64,000 nucleotides of DNA from contig JAGTXK010000226.1 of assembly GCA_019096195.1 (NCBI GenBank), positions 124,001 to 188,000 of the forward strand. The letters run 5' to 3'. How positions within the stretch are numbered: position 1 is the first letter of the stretch; every line of letters starts with the position of its first letter. Below the pieces are notes generated by a model, which did not search any database, was not told the origin of the DNA, and saw nothing but the letters and a program-made list of their open reading frames with translations. Made by a program: the position numbers and the translations under genes. Of this stretch, positions 46,655 through 58,627 are shown in pieces. The DNA is from Boletus sp. NGJ. Lineage: Eukaryota > Basidiomycota > Agaricomycetes > Boletales > Boletaceae.

Positions 46655-48018
46655 ATGGACGACGACGTGGACATGGATGCTCCCCAAATCTCCACTTTGC
46701 GCGAGGACCCTACACCACCACCCCCGCGGGGCTCAAAGCTCAGAGTCAAGTTGTTGGTCGGCGACAAGAAGGCCAAGAGGAAATCTTCGTCCCCGAGCGC
46801 TCCCGCCGCGGCGCGGAAGAGCATACCACAGAATCAGGCTGAGCCGCAACCCAAAATTGAAGAGGAAGTCGATGAAGAAGATGAAGAGGACCAGCTGATT
46901 GATGATGATGAACCAGCCCCGTCCATCTCCGCACCGGTTGCTAGTGTATCAACGGGAACGAAACGCAAAGCACCACCAAAGAAGCCATCACGACCCCGCA
47001 AGAGCGACAAGCAGGACAAGGAGGATAAGAAGCCCGATGGTGAGTCACGTCCCCATTTTCTTGACGTCGTCGCTTGCGGGACCAAACTATCATTGCTAAT
47101 AGAACCTCGAGAACCTCCGGATAACGAGGACGGGCAGAGTGTCAGCGCGGCTGCTCTGCCCGAGAAACCACCACCCAAGAAGAAGGCAGCACCACGCAGA
47201 ACCACAGCAGCGTCCAAGCCCAAAAGCAAAGCACCCCCAAAGTATGTTGCTGTCCAGCTCTCCAGAAAACAAGTCTTATATTTTCCGTAGAGGAACCAAG
47301 GCTCTGGCAGTCCCTCCCACAGAGGACACCGCGATGAGTGAAAGTAAGTAAAGGTCGTCACTGTAACTGCTGTCTTCTCAAAACATTACCAGCGCACACA
47401 ATCACGGCTCCGTCTTCGCCATTACCCATTTCACGCGCTGCATCCCCTGAACCCGAGGAGGTCGAGCCGCCTCCACCTCCTGTTCCTGAGCAACCAGGAG
47501 AGAGCGCACACCTCCCCTTACCAGTGTATCCCCTCCCTTCGAAACCTTTCCCGGTTCAGCCACCCCCGAAAATCGGAACAGGTTTTGCGCCAGTGCAACC
47601 TTTGGACCGAAGCGGTGCTAAAGTTCGTCAGTGGAGAGTTGCAAACCGTGAGATCCGAGGCATTGCAGGGGGTCGTTGGTTTGCTCGCTCATGGGTCGGT
47701 GACAAGGAGTCGGACTTGGCGACTACCGTAGCGATGGCTTCAGCATCTACCACCGCGAGAGTAGCAGATTCGGACAAGATTGCCGTTCCGAAATCAGTCA
47801 CTTCTATATCTGCGCCTGCACTAGGCAAGGCTGGCAAGTCCAAAGCGACTCGTGGCTCTGTAGGGATATCAGCAGCACCCTCTCGTTCAGGATCTATCGT
47901 ACCAGAGCTACACACCCCTAAGGCACCCTCGAAGATGCGCAATATCATAACTGGTCCTGCATCTGAAGCCGGTGACGAGCCTGCTCCGGAACCCCCTAGT
48001 ATATCTACGGTGTCATAG
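46655..48018 (+). CDS. Ies4-like INO80 complex subunit
   Basis: Probably the small Ies4 subunit of the INO80 chromatin remodeller. The start at 46655 gives MDDDVDMDAPQISTLREDPT, then SKLRVKLLVGDKKAKRKSSS, where the family has a short conserved strand Lys-Leu-x-Val-x-Leu near the N-terminus. Long Lys/Pro-rich and acidic linkers follow (IEEEVDEEDEEDQLIDDDEP; TKRKAPPKKPSRPRKSDKQD), with introns at about 47040-47100, 47239-47289 and 47345-47392. The conserved C-terminal core is GAKVRQWRVANREIRGIAGG, RWFARSWVGD; Ies4 proteins end with a similar Trp-x-x-x-x-x-x-Ile-x-x-Phe-x-Gly-x-x-Trp pattern. The tail is Ser/Pro-rich and ends at 48018. Disorder makes family assignment less certain than for the other chromatin genes here. 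Confidence 0.6.
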
Positions 48019-48215
48019 ACGTGGCTTTTGTATTCGTTGTTTCTCCATCCCCACCTGTACATTATTGATTTTATTGTGCACGCTTATCATATTCTTGATT
48101 ACTACTTCCATACAGTCATGTTCCTCCATTCATCTGCCATTTGAACGTGTGCTGGGTTACCTAGCCTCCGGGAAAACACAAGGGCCAGGACCACTTAGCA
48201 GGCGGTCGATTGGAC

Positions 48216-49885
48216 ATGCTACTTCACCGTAATCACCGGTGTTCGGTTTTTACCTTGTTCCACTGGCCACGGCAGTTCTCCAACAGAACATTAGCGAATA
48301 CCCTGCTCTTGTGCTCGTTCGCACCAAAAGAAACGCAAGGACGAGCCTTCCACTCCTCTGGTGCTCAACGCAACTCCAGCATAATTGCGCATCCGACTTC
48401 CCCTCCAAATGTACACCCATTCGTCAGAGGCCCATTTACGATACTCTTTTGTGGACGCGACTTGTTCTCGTGTGCGGTATTCAAGGAAGTTCACAACGCA
48501 AAAGGTGAGTTTTTCAAGAAGGTCAAACACGTCGGGGACACGTAAAACTTGAACCAAGAGTCATTCGCTCTGAATGCTGGACCGCTGAGATTTTTGTCTC
48601 CCGTACATAGCACCTAAGAATTGGGCTAGGGACTCGGCTGACATTCCATACAGACGTTTGGGACAGTCTCCACATAGTCACGAATCCTGATGCAAGGACT
48701 GGCCGCAGAGGTTCGAGATTAGACGTATGTGAGTTTGGCTTCCCTATACATTGCACGCTCGCGGCTCATTGATCGTAGCACCGCTCAAGACGGTCGGGGA
48801 AACGCTGGGTGTACCGGTGCACACAATACCGGAAGACAAGGTTGCGTTCAGAAAGTGGCTTGTAAGTTTGTTGTTTCTGTGCATTGCATACGTGTGCATA
48901 GCAGTGATTTTTCTCCTTATAACAGCCTCCCCCTCCCTTTACTTCCCCTCCTGACAGTCCAAGCTTCCAGAATGTCTCACACCTTCTCATTACAGCTTCC
49001 TTCGGCCGTATCCTCCCTGGGTCTGTTCTTGGCCTTTTCCCCGGTACCCAACGGTTGAATGTTCACCCGAGTCTGCTTCCGGCATATCGTGGACCTGCAC
49101 CGATCCAGCGCACGTTGATGGCTGGTGAACGAGAAACCGGCGTGTGTGTCATTGAGATGGGTGAGGTGAGTCGAAGAGCAGGCAAGCTAGTGGATGCGGG
49201 TGGTATCTATGCCATTGAACGGATGGTGAGTAGTTGATGGTCCCTGCGTTTAAGTTGATGACTTTACAGCGTGTGCCCTGACAGTACATACCCGAAGGTG
49301 TGAGTTTCCCTCATATGCAGGACATCCTTGCTGCATCAGGCGGAAAGCTTCTGGTCAAAGTCCTGCGTGACATGCTTTCAGGAAACGTGAGGTCTTCTTT
49401 TACTTTGTTCACGCTGTGATACTAAACCCGTGACACTCAGACCCAAAGCAAACCCCAGGGGGCAGTGACGTTAACCACCCCTTCTGCCCCTCCCATCACC
49501 GCCAGAGACTCGGCCATCCACTTTGCATCCCAAACGGCCCTTACGGTCACCCGACTGGAACGCGCCATCGGGCATCAACGTAGTCTCACAGTGGCACCAG
49601 CTCTTCCCGACGGACGCGGAGTGGCGATCGCAGGGTTTGCAAGTGATACCAAACAAACTTCGACCTCTGCCACCTGCGACATCCCCCGAAGGCGAATGTC
49701 CGGGTACGGCCTACTACTCACGCAAGACGAGATCATTGGTTGTGAAATGTGCAGAAGGGACGTGGCTGAGTGTGGAGAGGCTGCAAACGCAAGATAGAGC
49801 GATGTTGGAGGCAAAGGAGTGGTGGAACGGGGTGCAGGGGATGGGATGGGACCAGGAGGGCGTGTTCAGATTCAAGACTAGTTGA
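48216..49885 (+). CDS. FMT1: Mitochondrial methionyl-tRNA formyltransferase
   Basis: Formylates Met-tRNA for initiation of mitochondrial translation. The ATG at 48216 opens an Arg/Ser-rich targeting leader (MLLHRNHRCSVFTLFHWPRQ), then FTILFCGRDLFSCAVFKEVH starts the formyltransferase fold. Introns at about 48504-48652, 48717-48780 and 48860-48951 lead to HLLITASFGRILPGSVLGLF, then GTQRLNVHPSLLPAYRGPAP, which holds the catalytic NVHPSLLPxYRGPxPI segment, and IQRTLMAGERETGVCVIEMG. The C-terminal domain gives TRLERAIGH and, in another frame, PEGECPGTAYYSRKTRSLVV, KCAEGTWLSVERLQ, ending at 49885. The frame must change by one base near 49570-49610; a 46-base intron could do it only by removing the conserved RLERAIGH. 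About 430 residues. Confidence 0.83.
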
Positions 49886-50043
49886 CTTGCTTGTAATGTT
49901 ATGTCACGGTTGTCACCTGTGACGACTGCTAATTCGAGCCAAATAGCTCGCAGGCCAAGTAAGTCGCGCAAGCGCAGGTCGCAGCTTGTCGTCCTCTTTG
50001 GCTTCGCTGGAAAGTCAGTGTGATCCGCCTCGTTCGAGGCACA

Positions 50044-53000
50044 ATGTCTGCGAAGACCGTCGCTGTAAAGGAAGCTGATGCCAGGTCACACGCAACGAGA
50101 TCCGCTCAGCCATCCACCAAAACCGGTGAACGGGGTGAGCCTCCCTTCTCGTCGCTTAAGCGAACTGTTGGTTAGAAATAACCCCCAAGCAGCAGCGGCC
50201 CAGCAATTGTTTTCCTCCGACCCCAAGTACAAAAAATACACACAACAAGTCGAGAAGTGCTTGAACGCCTTTGACAACGTCCACGAGTGGGCCGACTGTA
50301 TAGCATTCTTGAAACAACTCCTCAAGGTGTGTATGCAGGCGGGTAATAGGTCTCGATGACTCACCGTTTGCTCTAGACCTTCCAATCTTACCTCCAGTTC
50401 AAGGAGATCCCATACAAACTTATTGTAGCCAAGCGCCTCTCCCAGTGCTTGAACCCCGCCCTGCCAACTGGGGTGCATCAACGCGCTCTCGATGTATACA
50501 TTCACATCCTTTCGGTCCTCGGAGTGAGTATCTTGACATGCGGACAACTCCGTATCCTGACGAGAACACTTCAGACCGAAGGCCTGAAACGCGACCTTCC
50601 GCTCTGGTCCTCAGGGTTGTTTCCATTCTTCGAGTATGCGTCTACATCAGTAAAGGTTTGATGACATTTCTGTCTCCGTCTGTCCTGGATCTGAATCAGA
50701 CTGGCCAGCCCACCCTGCTCAACATCTACGACACATATTATCTACCACTCCAACATGATCTACGACCTGTGATGAAGTCATTCATCCTCGCTCTACTTCC
50801 CGGGCTCGAGGAGGAAACAGGTGAATTTTTTGACAAGGTATGAGCTCTTCCTCTAATCTACGTACTATGTGATTGGATCATGAATAGGTGTTAGGTCTTT
50901 TGGACCGATTATCTGGGACAGTATCACCGGTATTCTTTATGCAAAACCTTTGGCTCGTCATGATCACAATGTCGTCCGCTCGGGGTACAGCGCTCAACTT
51001 TTTGTCGCGACGTCTACCACGGCTAAACGCCGACGAAGGTGAGCAAAAAAACAAATGCGGTACCTTTCTGTTGCTATATCTGTTTCAGACGTCACTGTCA
51101 TTGTCGGGAGCGACATCGGCTTGATGATCAGAGCTTTTGCGGCTGCACTGGAAGATGATAACCTTTTGGTCCGCAGGAGTGCCTTGGATATGTTACTGCA
51201 GACAATGCGTATTGATAGCGCAGCCATTAGACGAGCTCAGCCTGAAGATGCCACGATACTCATGAAGGCAGCCATTGGTGTCGTCCTGAGGCGCGACTTG
51301 TCGCTGAACAGACGGTTGTTTACTTGGCTATTGGGACCTGATGAGAAGAGTGAAGTTCAGTCTGCGTATCTTCGGCAGCACGCGTTACAGCTTCTGAGTT
51401 CTACGCTGAAAGTGAGAATTCCGCTTTGTTTTTAGGCGCCTCTGACTTGTCCCACTAGAGCGAGATGTTCGCTCCTTCTGGAGAGTACTCTGAGTCACGC
51501 CCCTTCAAGATCTTCATCTCCCTCCTTGACAAGTGGGAAATTGGCTCTCTGCTTACCGAAGCCCTGATATACGATGCCCTCAAAGCCCTCCGTCAGCATT
51601 TGACAGCTGAATCAGAGACGAGAGAAGATGTATGATTTGCCTATGTTTTTATCTATTTCTGTTGACGTCCTGCATTGTGCAGATCACCATGACCGCAAGC
51701 ACCTTACTGGAGGCTGCGGAGCCTAGCATACTTTGGAAACATTTGCTCAAAGCCATATTAAGCGCTATCAACTCCAGTGAACATCAACTAGAGGTATGCT
51801 AGAGGGTTGCATTCAGGCTTTCCCCCTGACACAGTGTTCGCTAGGCCATCAGTCTCACGTTATTCCTTCTCCGTTCTCTTCCCGTGCAAGATGAGGAAGT
51901 GAGAAGCATCCATCTACCTGTGATTTTTGCAGCTTTGATGGAAGCACTACTTGTGAGAGCTTAGACTGCTTCAGCTTTGCACATCTGACGCGGTCCAGGT
52001 TGACATCCAGGAAGACTCGTCCCGTATTGTCTCACCCGCGGTGCGGGAGTGTTTCATACTTCAAGATGAAATATTACGACATTTTCCCCCCGGAAGCTCT
52101 GCAGCAACGTCCAAAACTAACAGATTCATCGCAGGAATCGACGCTCAGCCCCTTAGCATTCGGTTCCGCTTTTTATGGTCTTGAAGTCCCCACTTCCGTC
52201 TCCCGTAACAATTCAGCCACGCCTTTAGTTTCTGTTGTCGAACATTCGTTCGCGTTCAGTCAAATTTGTGCGCAGGTCGCGGTTCGGCAACGAGTCGTCA
52301 GTTCATCTCTGAGGACATCATACTCGCGTGTTCTGTCGTTGCTTGGAAAACTCGTCGAGTTCGCTGAAAAAGCTTCTGACGCCTCATTGGAGATTTCTTG
52401 GAATCCATCGACATGGGTTAGCGACGTTCTAGATAGTCTGGATGTTGAGGTCAGAATTTTTGTGCCTGATTCACACTGTAGGCTCAGCCTTATTTTCAGA
52501 GCATCGATTTTAATCTGGTGGACAGCTGCATTTCTATTCTTGTATCACTTCAGCGGTCGTCCAAGCTTGTTCCGAGGTTCGTGCCTGACCAAAGACATGT
52601 AGTCAGTCGGATGGTGAAGAAGGTCAGTCATATTCTCTCGTTTAGCTCTCATGGGTTTCTTGACCATATTTGTAGCTCTTCAGGTTTTTGCATCAGGACT
52701 TCGCAATTTTCCACGTTCGTGCTGTCAGCTTAGTGTGGGCATTGGAATCGTCCACTGGCCACCACCTCGTTGAGTCTATTATCGCCCAAAGTATGAGTTC
52801 TCCAGAGCCTCGCATTGCTCACGACGCTCTTGAAGCGTTTGGTGTTCTTTGGAGATTAACGGGTGAGTTTAACTTTGGACAAGTAAGCGGAGACGCTGAA
52901 TTTGGTCGCATCACAGATGATGATAATTTACCTGGATTCCGTTTCAAAGTTCCATTGATGATCGTTCTGGAAACACTAAAGCACGATTGTCCTACCTCAC

Positions 53001-56000
53001 GTCGTGTCGGCGAGACTTGGATGAGATGTAGCCTCAGGTCTTATATACGGTACATGCTTACGAGTACTGGTTTCTGTGGGCGATGTTGACCATGCGGATC
53101 TTACAGGGTACTGGAGCCACTCCTCTACGACTTACTTGATCCTAAGATTCGACGAAAGCCCACTGCGGTAAAGATCAAAGGCAAGGAGATCCGCGGGTAC
53201 ATTTACGAGCAAAAATTCGACCAACGCTATGTCCACCACCTCCTTGAGATCCTACATTGCATTGTCCAATTCGGTGGGCAGGGATTCACAAAAAGTGCCA
53301 GAAGTGCTCCGATCAAGCGAATTCAATACCAGCCACTGGTGCAGAGAATGGAAACTGGTAATTAACCCCTTCGCTCTCAGTTTTTAGGTATATTCATCGC
53401 TCATTCAGCACCCTTCGATCCGAACGCCAGTTTTTTGGACATATTGATCGACCTATTGTCACGGTATGCGTATACACCTTGCAATTCCAACTCCTTGAAT
53501 ATCTTCTTACTTTTGTGTAGATTCATTCAGTCAGAGCCGAAAGAGCAGAACGCACCAACAATGGAACCTTTGAACACCATGATTCAGTCCATATCTATTG
53601 AGATATTGCAAGCCATCATCGCTCGTGGAGAGGTCGATCATCTCACTCTCGAGACACTGGAGCCCATTACCATCGGAAAATTGTACCTCTTCGTTCATCT
53701 GAAACGCCTTGACCTCCAGAACAAGCTCCTCCGCATTCTTCATTCGTTGATCTCAGCTTCTATAACTCACGTCGCTCAGACGAACGCCGAAGAGCAAGGC
53801 AGTTCTGAAGGTTCCCATATACCCGGGAAGAAAACATACACAGTTAACCCCCTTCTGACGCACACGCTGATGGATGGAATTGCCTTGCCGCACAATCGGC
53901 CTGTACAACAACATTGGCTTGACTTTGTGCTTATGGCCATTCCGCAATTCCAACCCGCACTTCAAGGGATGATCACTCCCTTGGCTGATTGTGTCTGCAG
54001 ACAGCTACGATCACTCCTGAACGATGCGGTTCGAGCTAATCAGCCGAGTTCGTCGAGTGCAATCGCGGGCATTGCGACCGATGCAGAGTTCGTCATGTTG
54101 CTCAACACGTTGGAGCGACTACTTGTCTTGGGCTTGGCGAACTATCCCGAAGTGACGCAACAGGACGAGGATACTCCAATGCAAGAGAAGACTGGCGGCG
54201 AAAGTAGTGGCATTCTCGGCTATGTCTCGAATGTGTTTACTGGTGAACCCACATCGTCCTTGGAAGACCAGGCTACAGTGAGTCTATCTCACTCGGATAG
54301 TTGGGTTTCATCTCAGTCGTGCAGGTCCGCTCTCCTGGTTTCCGTTCGTTCAATGAGGGTGTTCGCGTTTTATTCGCGATATGGGTTAATTTTATCTGGA
54401 CTAGCCCAAGTTTGAGGCGTTCCGAAGATGATTCGCTAGCGTTGATCTATAGTCGAACGCGAGTTCGTGGTCGGAGGGTACTGGAATACCTCTTCCGCGC
54501 TTATCCTTCGGAAGTTCTGGAGGGAATGGTCAGTTGTTGGGATCGTGATCTTCACGCTAGGAACTCCAATCCGGCCGAAATTTCCGCATTTGAGCTAGTC
54601 GACATTCTCATCGCAAGCGCTCATTCTGCTGTGCATATGATATGCGAGAGCATAACCATTCGGTCATCAAGTGGTTCTGAGAGAAGTCGGAGATATATGA
54701 ACCCTGATGTGTAAGTGTAGCTGACAATAGCTTGTACGAAAACTAATGAACTCGCTTGCAGGTCTGATGTCACGTTATTCAAGTTCCTAGAGCAATACCT
54801 GTCACGGTTAGAGGGACCCTTGGCTCTTCAGGTTTGGGGAAGGTTCATGCAGCTGGCGAAGGATGTTGCTTCCAACATTCGGGAGTTCCGCATGCAAGTC
54901 TATCTGACTCTTAGGTAGGGTGGGCATCCGGTTGACTGATTACACCATTCACGGGAGTTTCACAGGTGTCTTTGCGTACTAGGTGATAAAGTTACCCAGA
55001 CCACGGCCATGGATGACAAGCGAATCAAGAAAGACCTCCAAGAAACATTTGGAAAGCTCCTTGACGCAAGCGTGACCTTTGTCGGCCGGACCACAGAGCC
55101 TTCGAGTTGGATAAGACGTGCGACGAAGGAGTCTTTAATGAACGGTAGATCATCACCGGCACCTCGTGGAGGTGAGAAAAACTCGACAGTGAGACATTCC
55201 GTGTACTGAGGCAAAATCCCAGTTACAGATCTGAAGGTGAACGAGAAAGCCAACTCTAGCGCAGTGTCGTTGCAAGACAACGCCAGGCCGACATGGGGAA
55301 ACGAGCTACCGTCCCAGGTGAGGGTATGCATTGGTAATGATCCGATACAGGGCGCTTATGTTTGAACAGATCCTCGATTTTGTTGCGACCACTGCGGTTC
55401 CAAACTTGCGGAAATTCCTTGTGGATAACGACAGAATAGCAAGCTCCTGCAGTAACATTGTGTACTACATTATCAATCCAGCTCTGAAGGCGAAGTCGCG
55501 GTAAAACTTACTTCTTCAACCTGGCGGCAATATCTGACTCGCACACAGCCCATTGGATTTGGACAACACCGTAGTCGATATTATAGCGGAGCTCACTAAG
55601 CTGCCTCCCGCACTCAAGGTTTGGCGCGCATCGGTTTCCGATATCCTATATGATACTCGGTTGTTTCAATCCAATTCTGCGGTTGTTCTCAAATGGAAAC
55701 CAATTATCAAAGCCCTGTTTGACTCAGACAAATCGTCGTTTGGCGAGCTGCTAGGTATGTTTGGTGTCTTCACCCGTTGCGCATTCTCCCCGAATTCTTC
55801 TAGGTCGCATTGCTACTGCGCCATCCACCAATATCTTCGTCAACCGGGAGAACGAGATGCTGGTTCGGTCCCTCAATTTACGACGGCTGTCACTCGTCCT
55901 GTTCGTTGGGGAGAAGAACCATTTCTTGATTCAGTTACCCAGTGTACAAGAAAAATTGGTTGACACTCTGCGCAACGTTTCCTCCCCCATAGTGCAGAGC

Positions 56001-56763
56001 GAGGTGTTCTTGTGCATTCGTGTGCTTCTCTGCCGCCTCTCGCCGCACAACTTGACCAGTTTCTGGCCGGTCATATTGACTGAACTGGCAAGCATTCTAC
56101 TTGACGCTTTTTGAATCTCCTCATTTACCAAATCTACAGTATCGGATTTTCGAACAAATCATTGTGGCCGTGCCTGCAGATGAATCCGAGGATCTCCCTC
56201 TTGTTCTGTCTGCGAGCAAATGCCTGGATTTACTCCTCACTCTCCAAACCCCCGAGTTCCAAATGTATGCCTTGTGGTTCTTTTGGACACCTTGAATCCG
56301 CTGACACATCTCAGACACCAGTGGATATTCGTAACCGACACGGTCGATGCCGTGTTCCGCCCAGATGACTGGAATCCCGAAGCCATGTTCGACCAACTCG
56401 CAGAAATTGTCGGCAGCCTTCCTATCCCGGACCCTCGGGTAAGTTTACCGCGATCGCACATTATGTTTTGTCGAGATGTTCACCATGTTGCTTTTCTTGT
56501 AGGAGCGCACGCGATCAAAGAATGGCCACGTCGCGTTTCCATCCATCCCTGCTTCTGTCAGCCTTGCGTCGACGGCAGCAACAAACGCGATGCGGCGGCC
56601 CATGCTGAACACATTGCGACAGATTGACTCTGTTCGCGATCTGAGACCCTTCTTCTCCCACGTGAGCATCTCGACGTACGAGAGCGTGTATGCCAGCGGG
56701 GGGAATGTCGACTGGGAAGCTGTAGAACAAGGGTTGTTGGAGGATATGTTTGATGGTCGATGA
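50044..56763 (+). CDS. DOP1: DOP1 (Dopey) leucine-zipper-like protein
   Basis: A giant cytosolic scaffold that works with Mon2 and a flippase in Golgi-endosome traffic. The family N-terminus reads SSDPKYKKYTQQVEKCLNAF, DNVHEWADCIAFLKQLLK, then VAKRLSQCLNPALPTGVHQR. The middle has DLRPVMKSFILALLPGLEEE, DVTVIVGSDIGLMIRAFAAA and YIYEQKFDQRYVHHLLEILH; the C-terminus has LTSFWPVILTEL, HQWIFVTDTVDAVFRPDDWN and DLRPFFSHVSISTYESVYAS, ending at 56763. About 30 short introns give about 1,650-1,700 residues. A run of six C at 52086-52091 throws the frame by one base inside the block LRHFPP/EALQQRP. At the 5' end, MSAKTVAVKEADARSHATRS (from 50044) would join the rest only if a run of four G at 50133-50136 were one shorter; otherwise 50078 is the start. 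Confidence 0.9.
52086..52091 (+). other. C6 run at a one-base frame slip (DOP1)
   Basis: Reading into the run gives ECFILQDEILRHFPP. The next frame carries on with EALQQRPKLTDSSQ. One C fewer would make a continuous family-like block; no splice site lies near enough to explain it. Confidence 0.7.
56088..56139 (+). other. GC-AG intron in DOP1
   Basis: The donor is GCAAGC and the acceptor CTACAG, 52 bases, phase 0. It joins LTSFWPVILTEL to YRIFEQIIVAVP. A GT donor 18 bases upstream would also be in phase but would delete VILTEL, which the family conserves. Reading through hits a stop. Confidence 0.65.
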
Positions 56764-57029
56764 TCGTCGACGGCAGGTTTTGGACATGGTCCGTACTGGA
56801 CTAGTAACTACTACGTACATCTTCGTCTTCCGGTTACCCCCTTTTCTTTCTTGCGTTTCCCATTTCTCTTTAGGGACGTAATCTTTCATCCGACTTGTAG
56901 AACCCAGAATAGCTAGTCCGAAAATGCAAGCATGGAGACATGGAGGTGAGGGTATAGAAATGTGTGTGCGATTTTAGACTATAACATGGAAGCGCAACTG
57001 CATGAAATATCGACGGGTGCATATAATGA

Positions 57030-58382
57030 TTAAAAGTCGCCCCAACTACGCCGGAATTTGTACTGCATACGTTCCTGGGTGTTAGCGGTCCATCTGCGTC
57101 CCGCTCAGCCCGAGCATATTCTCGTACCTTGTATGGGAGATTTTTTCTGTGAAACACGGTGAACATTGAGGACACGTTGGGCCCGCTCAGACCACAGTAC
57201 TAACCTCATCCTCTCGACTGGCGACTTGGGCTGCTTGTAGCCTTGATCGCCAGCACCCCACTCGGACTGGTTCTCCGTCTCCTTTTCGATATCCTTGTAC
57301 TTGACGGCAGGGTCTTGCTTGGGCACGCCTCGCGTTATCTTTGGTCTGGGTGCCGACTCTGGTTTCGCGGGGTGTTCCTCGTGCGAGCGCAAGGCTTCTT
57401 CGACCGTGATGCCTTGAAACTTGGCCTCGCGTTCGGCTTCTAAAATCTCAATGTTTTCGTGGTGGCCAAAATGCTCCATATCTTCGGGGTGGTTGTACGC
57501 TTCGTCCGTTTGCGTTTCAGGCGTCGAATGGAATTGCTCTAGGATGGAACAAGGCAAGGGTGTGAATTGAGGGGACTTGGATAGCCGTGGTGCACAGCGG
57601 GACGCCTCCAGGGAACGTACCTTCGTGGTGGAGAAAGAACTCTGTCGCCAAAGGCCGGTTCATGAGCGTTTCGGTGGAGATGGATTTTCAAAAGACGCAC
57701 CGCTCTCGACGTCATAATGGTGCCCCTCGGCACCGATGTCATCAAAAGAAGGGAGGCCCTTGAACCCAGCTGACGCAAACTCTTCAGGGGGTCACTTTTC
57801 CGTCTCCACTCTTGTCCATGAGCTTCAGGACGGTGTCGACGATGTGATCTGCCTTCTTCTGGTGCTCGGTCTCGTCCTTGGAAGACGTGAGATGAGTAGA
57901 ACAAGACAAGGGAGGGGTTACCTTGGATTTCTTTTGCGAATAAACGTGGTGAACGCCGTAGATGGCCTCTATTTCTTCGCGGTCCCATACTCCGTCTCTG
58001 AGGGGCCAAACGGAATCAGTACAAGGCAGGGCTGCGTTTGCAGGGATTTCACCGGTTCAGGTCGTGTAGTTGGAAGAAGCTCTCGAGGTCGAACGAATCT
58101 CTGCGAATCCGGACATGTGCTCAGCGCCGATTTCACGGAGGGAAGAAAACGGAGATGGTATACACACATGTGGTGTTCAGAAGCCATCTGTAAGGGAACG
58201 GAGATGTCAGAAGCGCGCGCGAACGTTTGAGATACTCGCCCGAAATCGGCATAGGGACGTACATGACGGACGGCATACTCAGCATTGGCGAGCTTCAAAT
58301 TTTCGCCAGCGTCGCCGTGGTCACCGTGCGCGGTGACCAGAACTGCGAAAAGGAGGAGGGATATTGCCGCGAGAGGTTGCAT
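57030..58382 (-). CDS. Nucleobindin/Ssp120-like EF-hand secretory protein
   Basis: A calcium-binding protein of the secretory pathway. The start at 58382 gives a signal peptide MQPLAAISLLLFAVLVTA with cleavage before HGDHG. After introns the mature part reads YAVRHMASEHHIDSFDLESF then FQLHDLNRDGVWDREEIEAI, the first EF-hand (loop D-N-D-V-D-E), and VLKLMDKSGDGKVTPEEFAS, the second (loop D-S-D-K-T-E). A charged helical region follows: HFGHHENIEILEAEREAKFQ and KQDPAVKYKDIEKETENQSE. The end is PVERMRKNLPYKERMQYKFR and RSWGDF at 57030. Eight introns are needed. A run of five G on the plus strand at 57787-57791 adds one base just inside KVTP/EEF; with four the frame is whole. About 255 residues. 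Confidence 0.83.
57787..57791 (-). other. C5 run at a one-base frame slip (EF-hand gene)
   Basis: On the coding strand, five C in GTGACCCCCTGAAG give a stop right inside the second EF-hand loop. With four C the text is GKVTPEEFASAG, the normal loop. Confidence 0.75.
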
Positions 58383-58627
58383 GAAGAGTCGCAGGTTTGA
58401 GAAGATGACGAGGTCTTGCCTTGACTCCAATAGCGGACCCCGACCACCCTCCTTGAAACACTACAACTTTAAACGCATCAAGATGATTTCGATTACGTGC
58501 ATCCGATAAGTAGTCTCTATAAAGTGTCTATGTTGGAATGGTGCAAGGAATCTGGTTCCAGCAATGCGATGCGCAGTCGCGAGTGTTTTACTTGCATGGT
58601 ATCTGAGCGAGCAATGTCCCGGCATAC

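Noticed and set aside
46834-47361. 175-residue minus-strand frame with Ser runs
   Set aside because: It mirrors the Lys/Glu/Asp-rich linkers of the Ies4-like gene on the other strand.
57105-57715. A separate mitochondrial-type gene starting at the ATG at 57715
   Set aside because: The MTSRAVRLLKIHLHRN reading looked like a presequence, but those bases are an intron of the EF-hand gene: the exons on both sides fit its frame and end in the same C-terminus.
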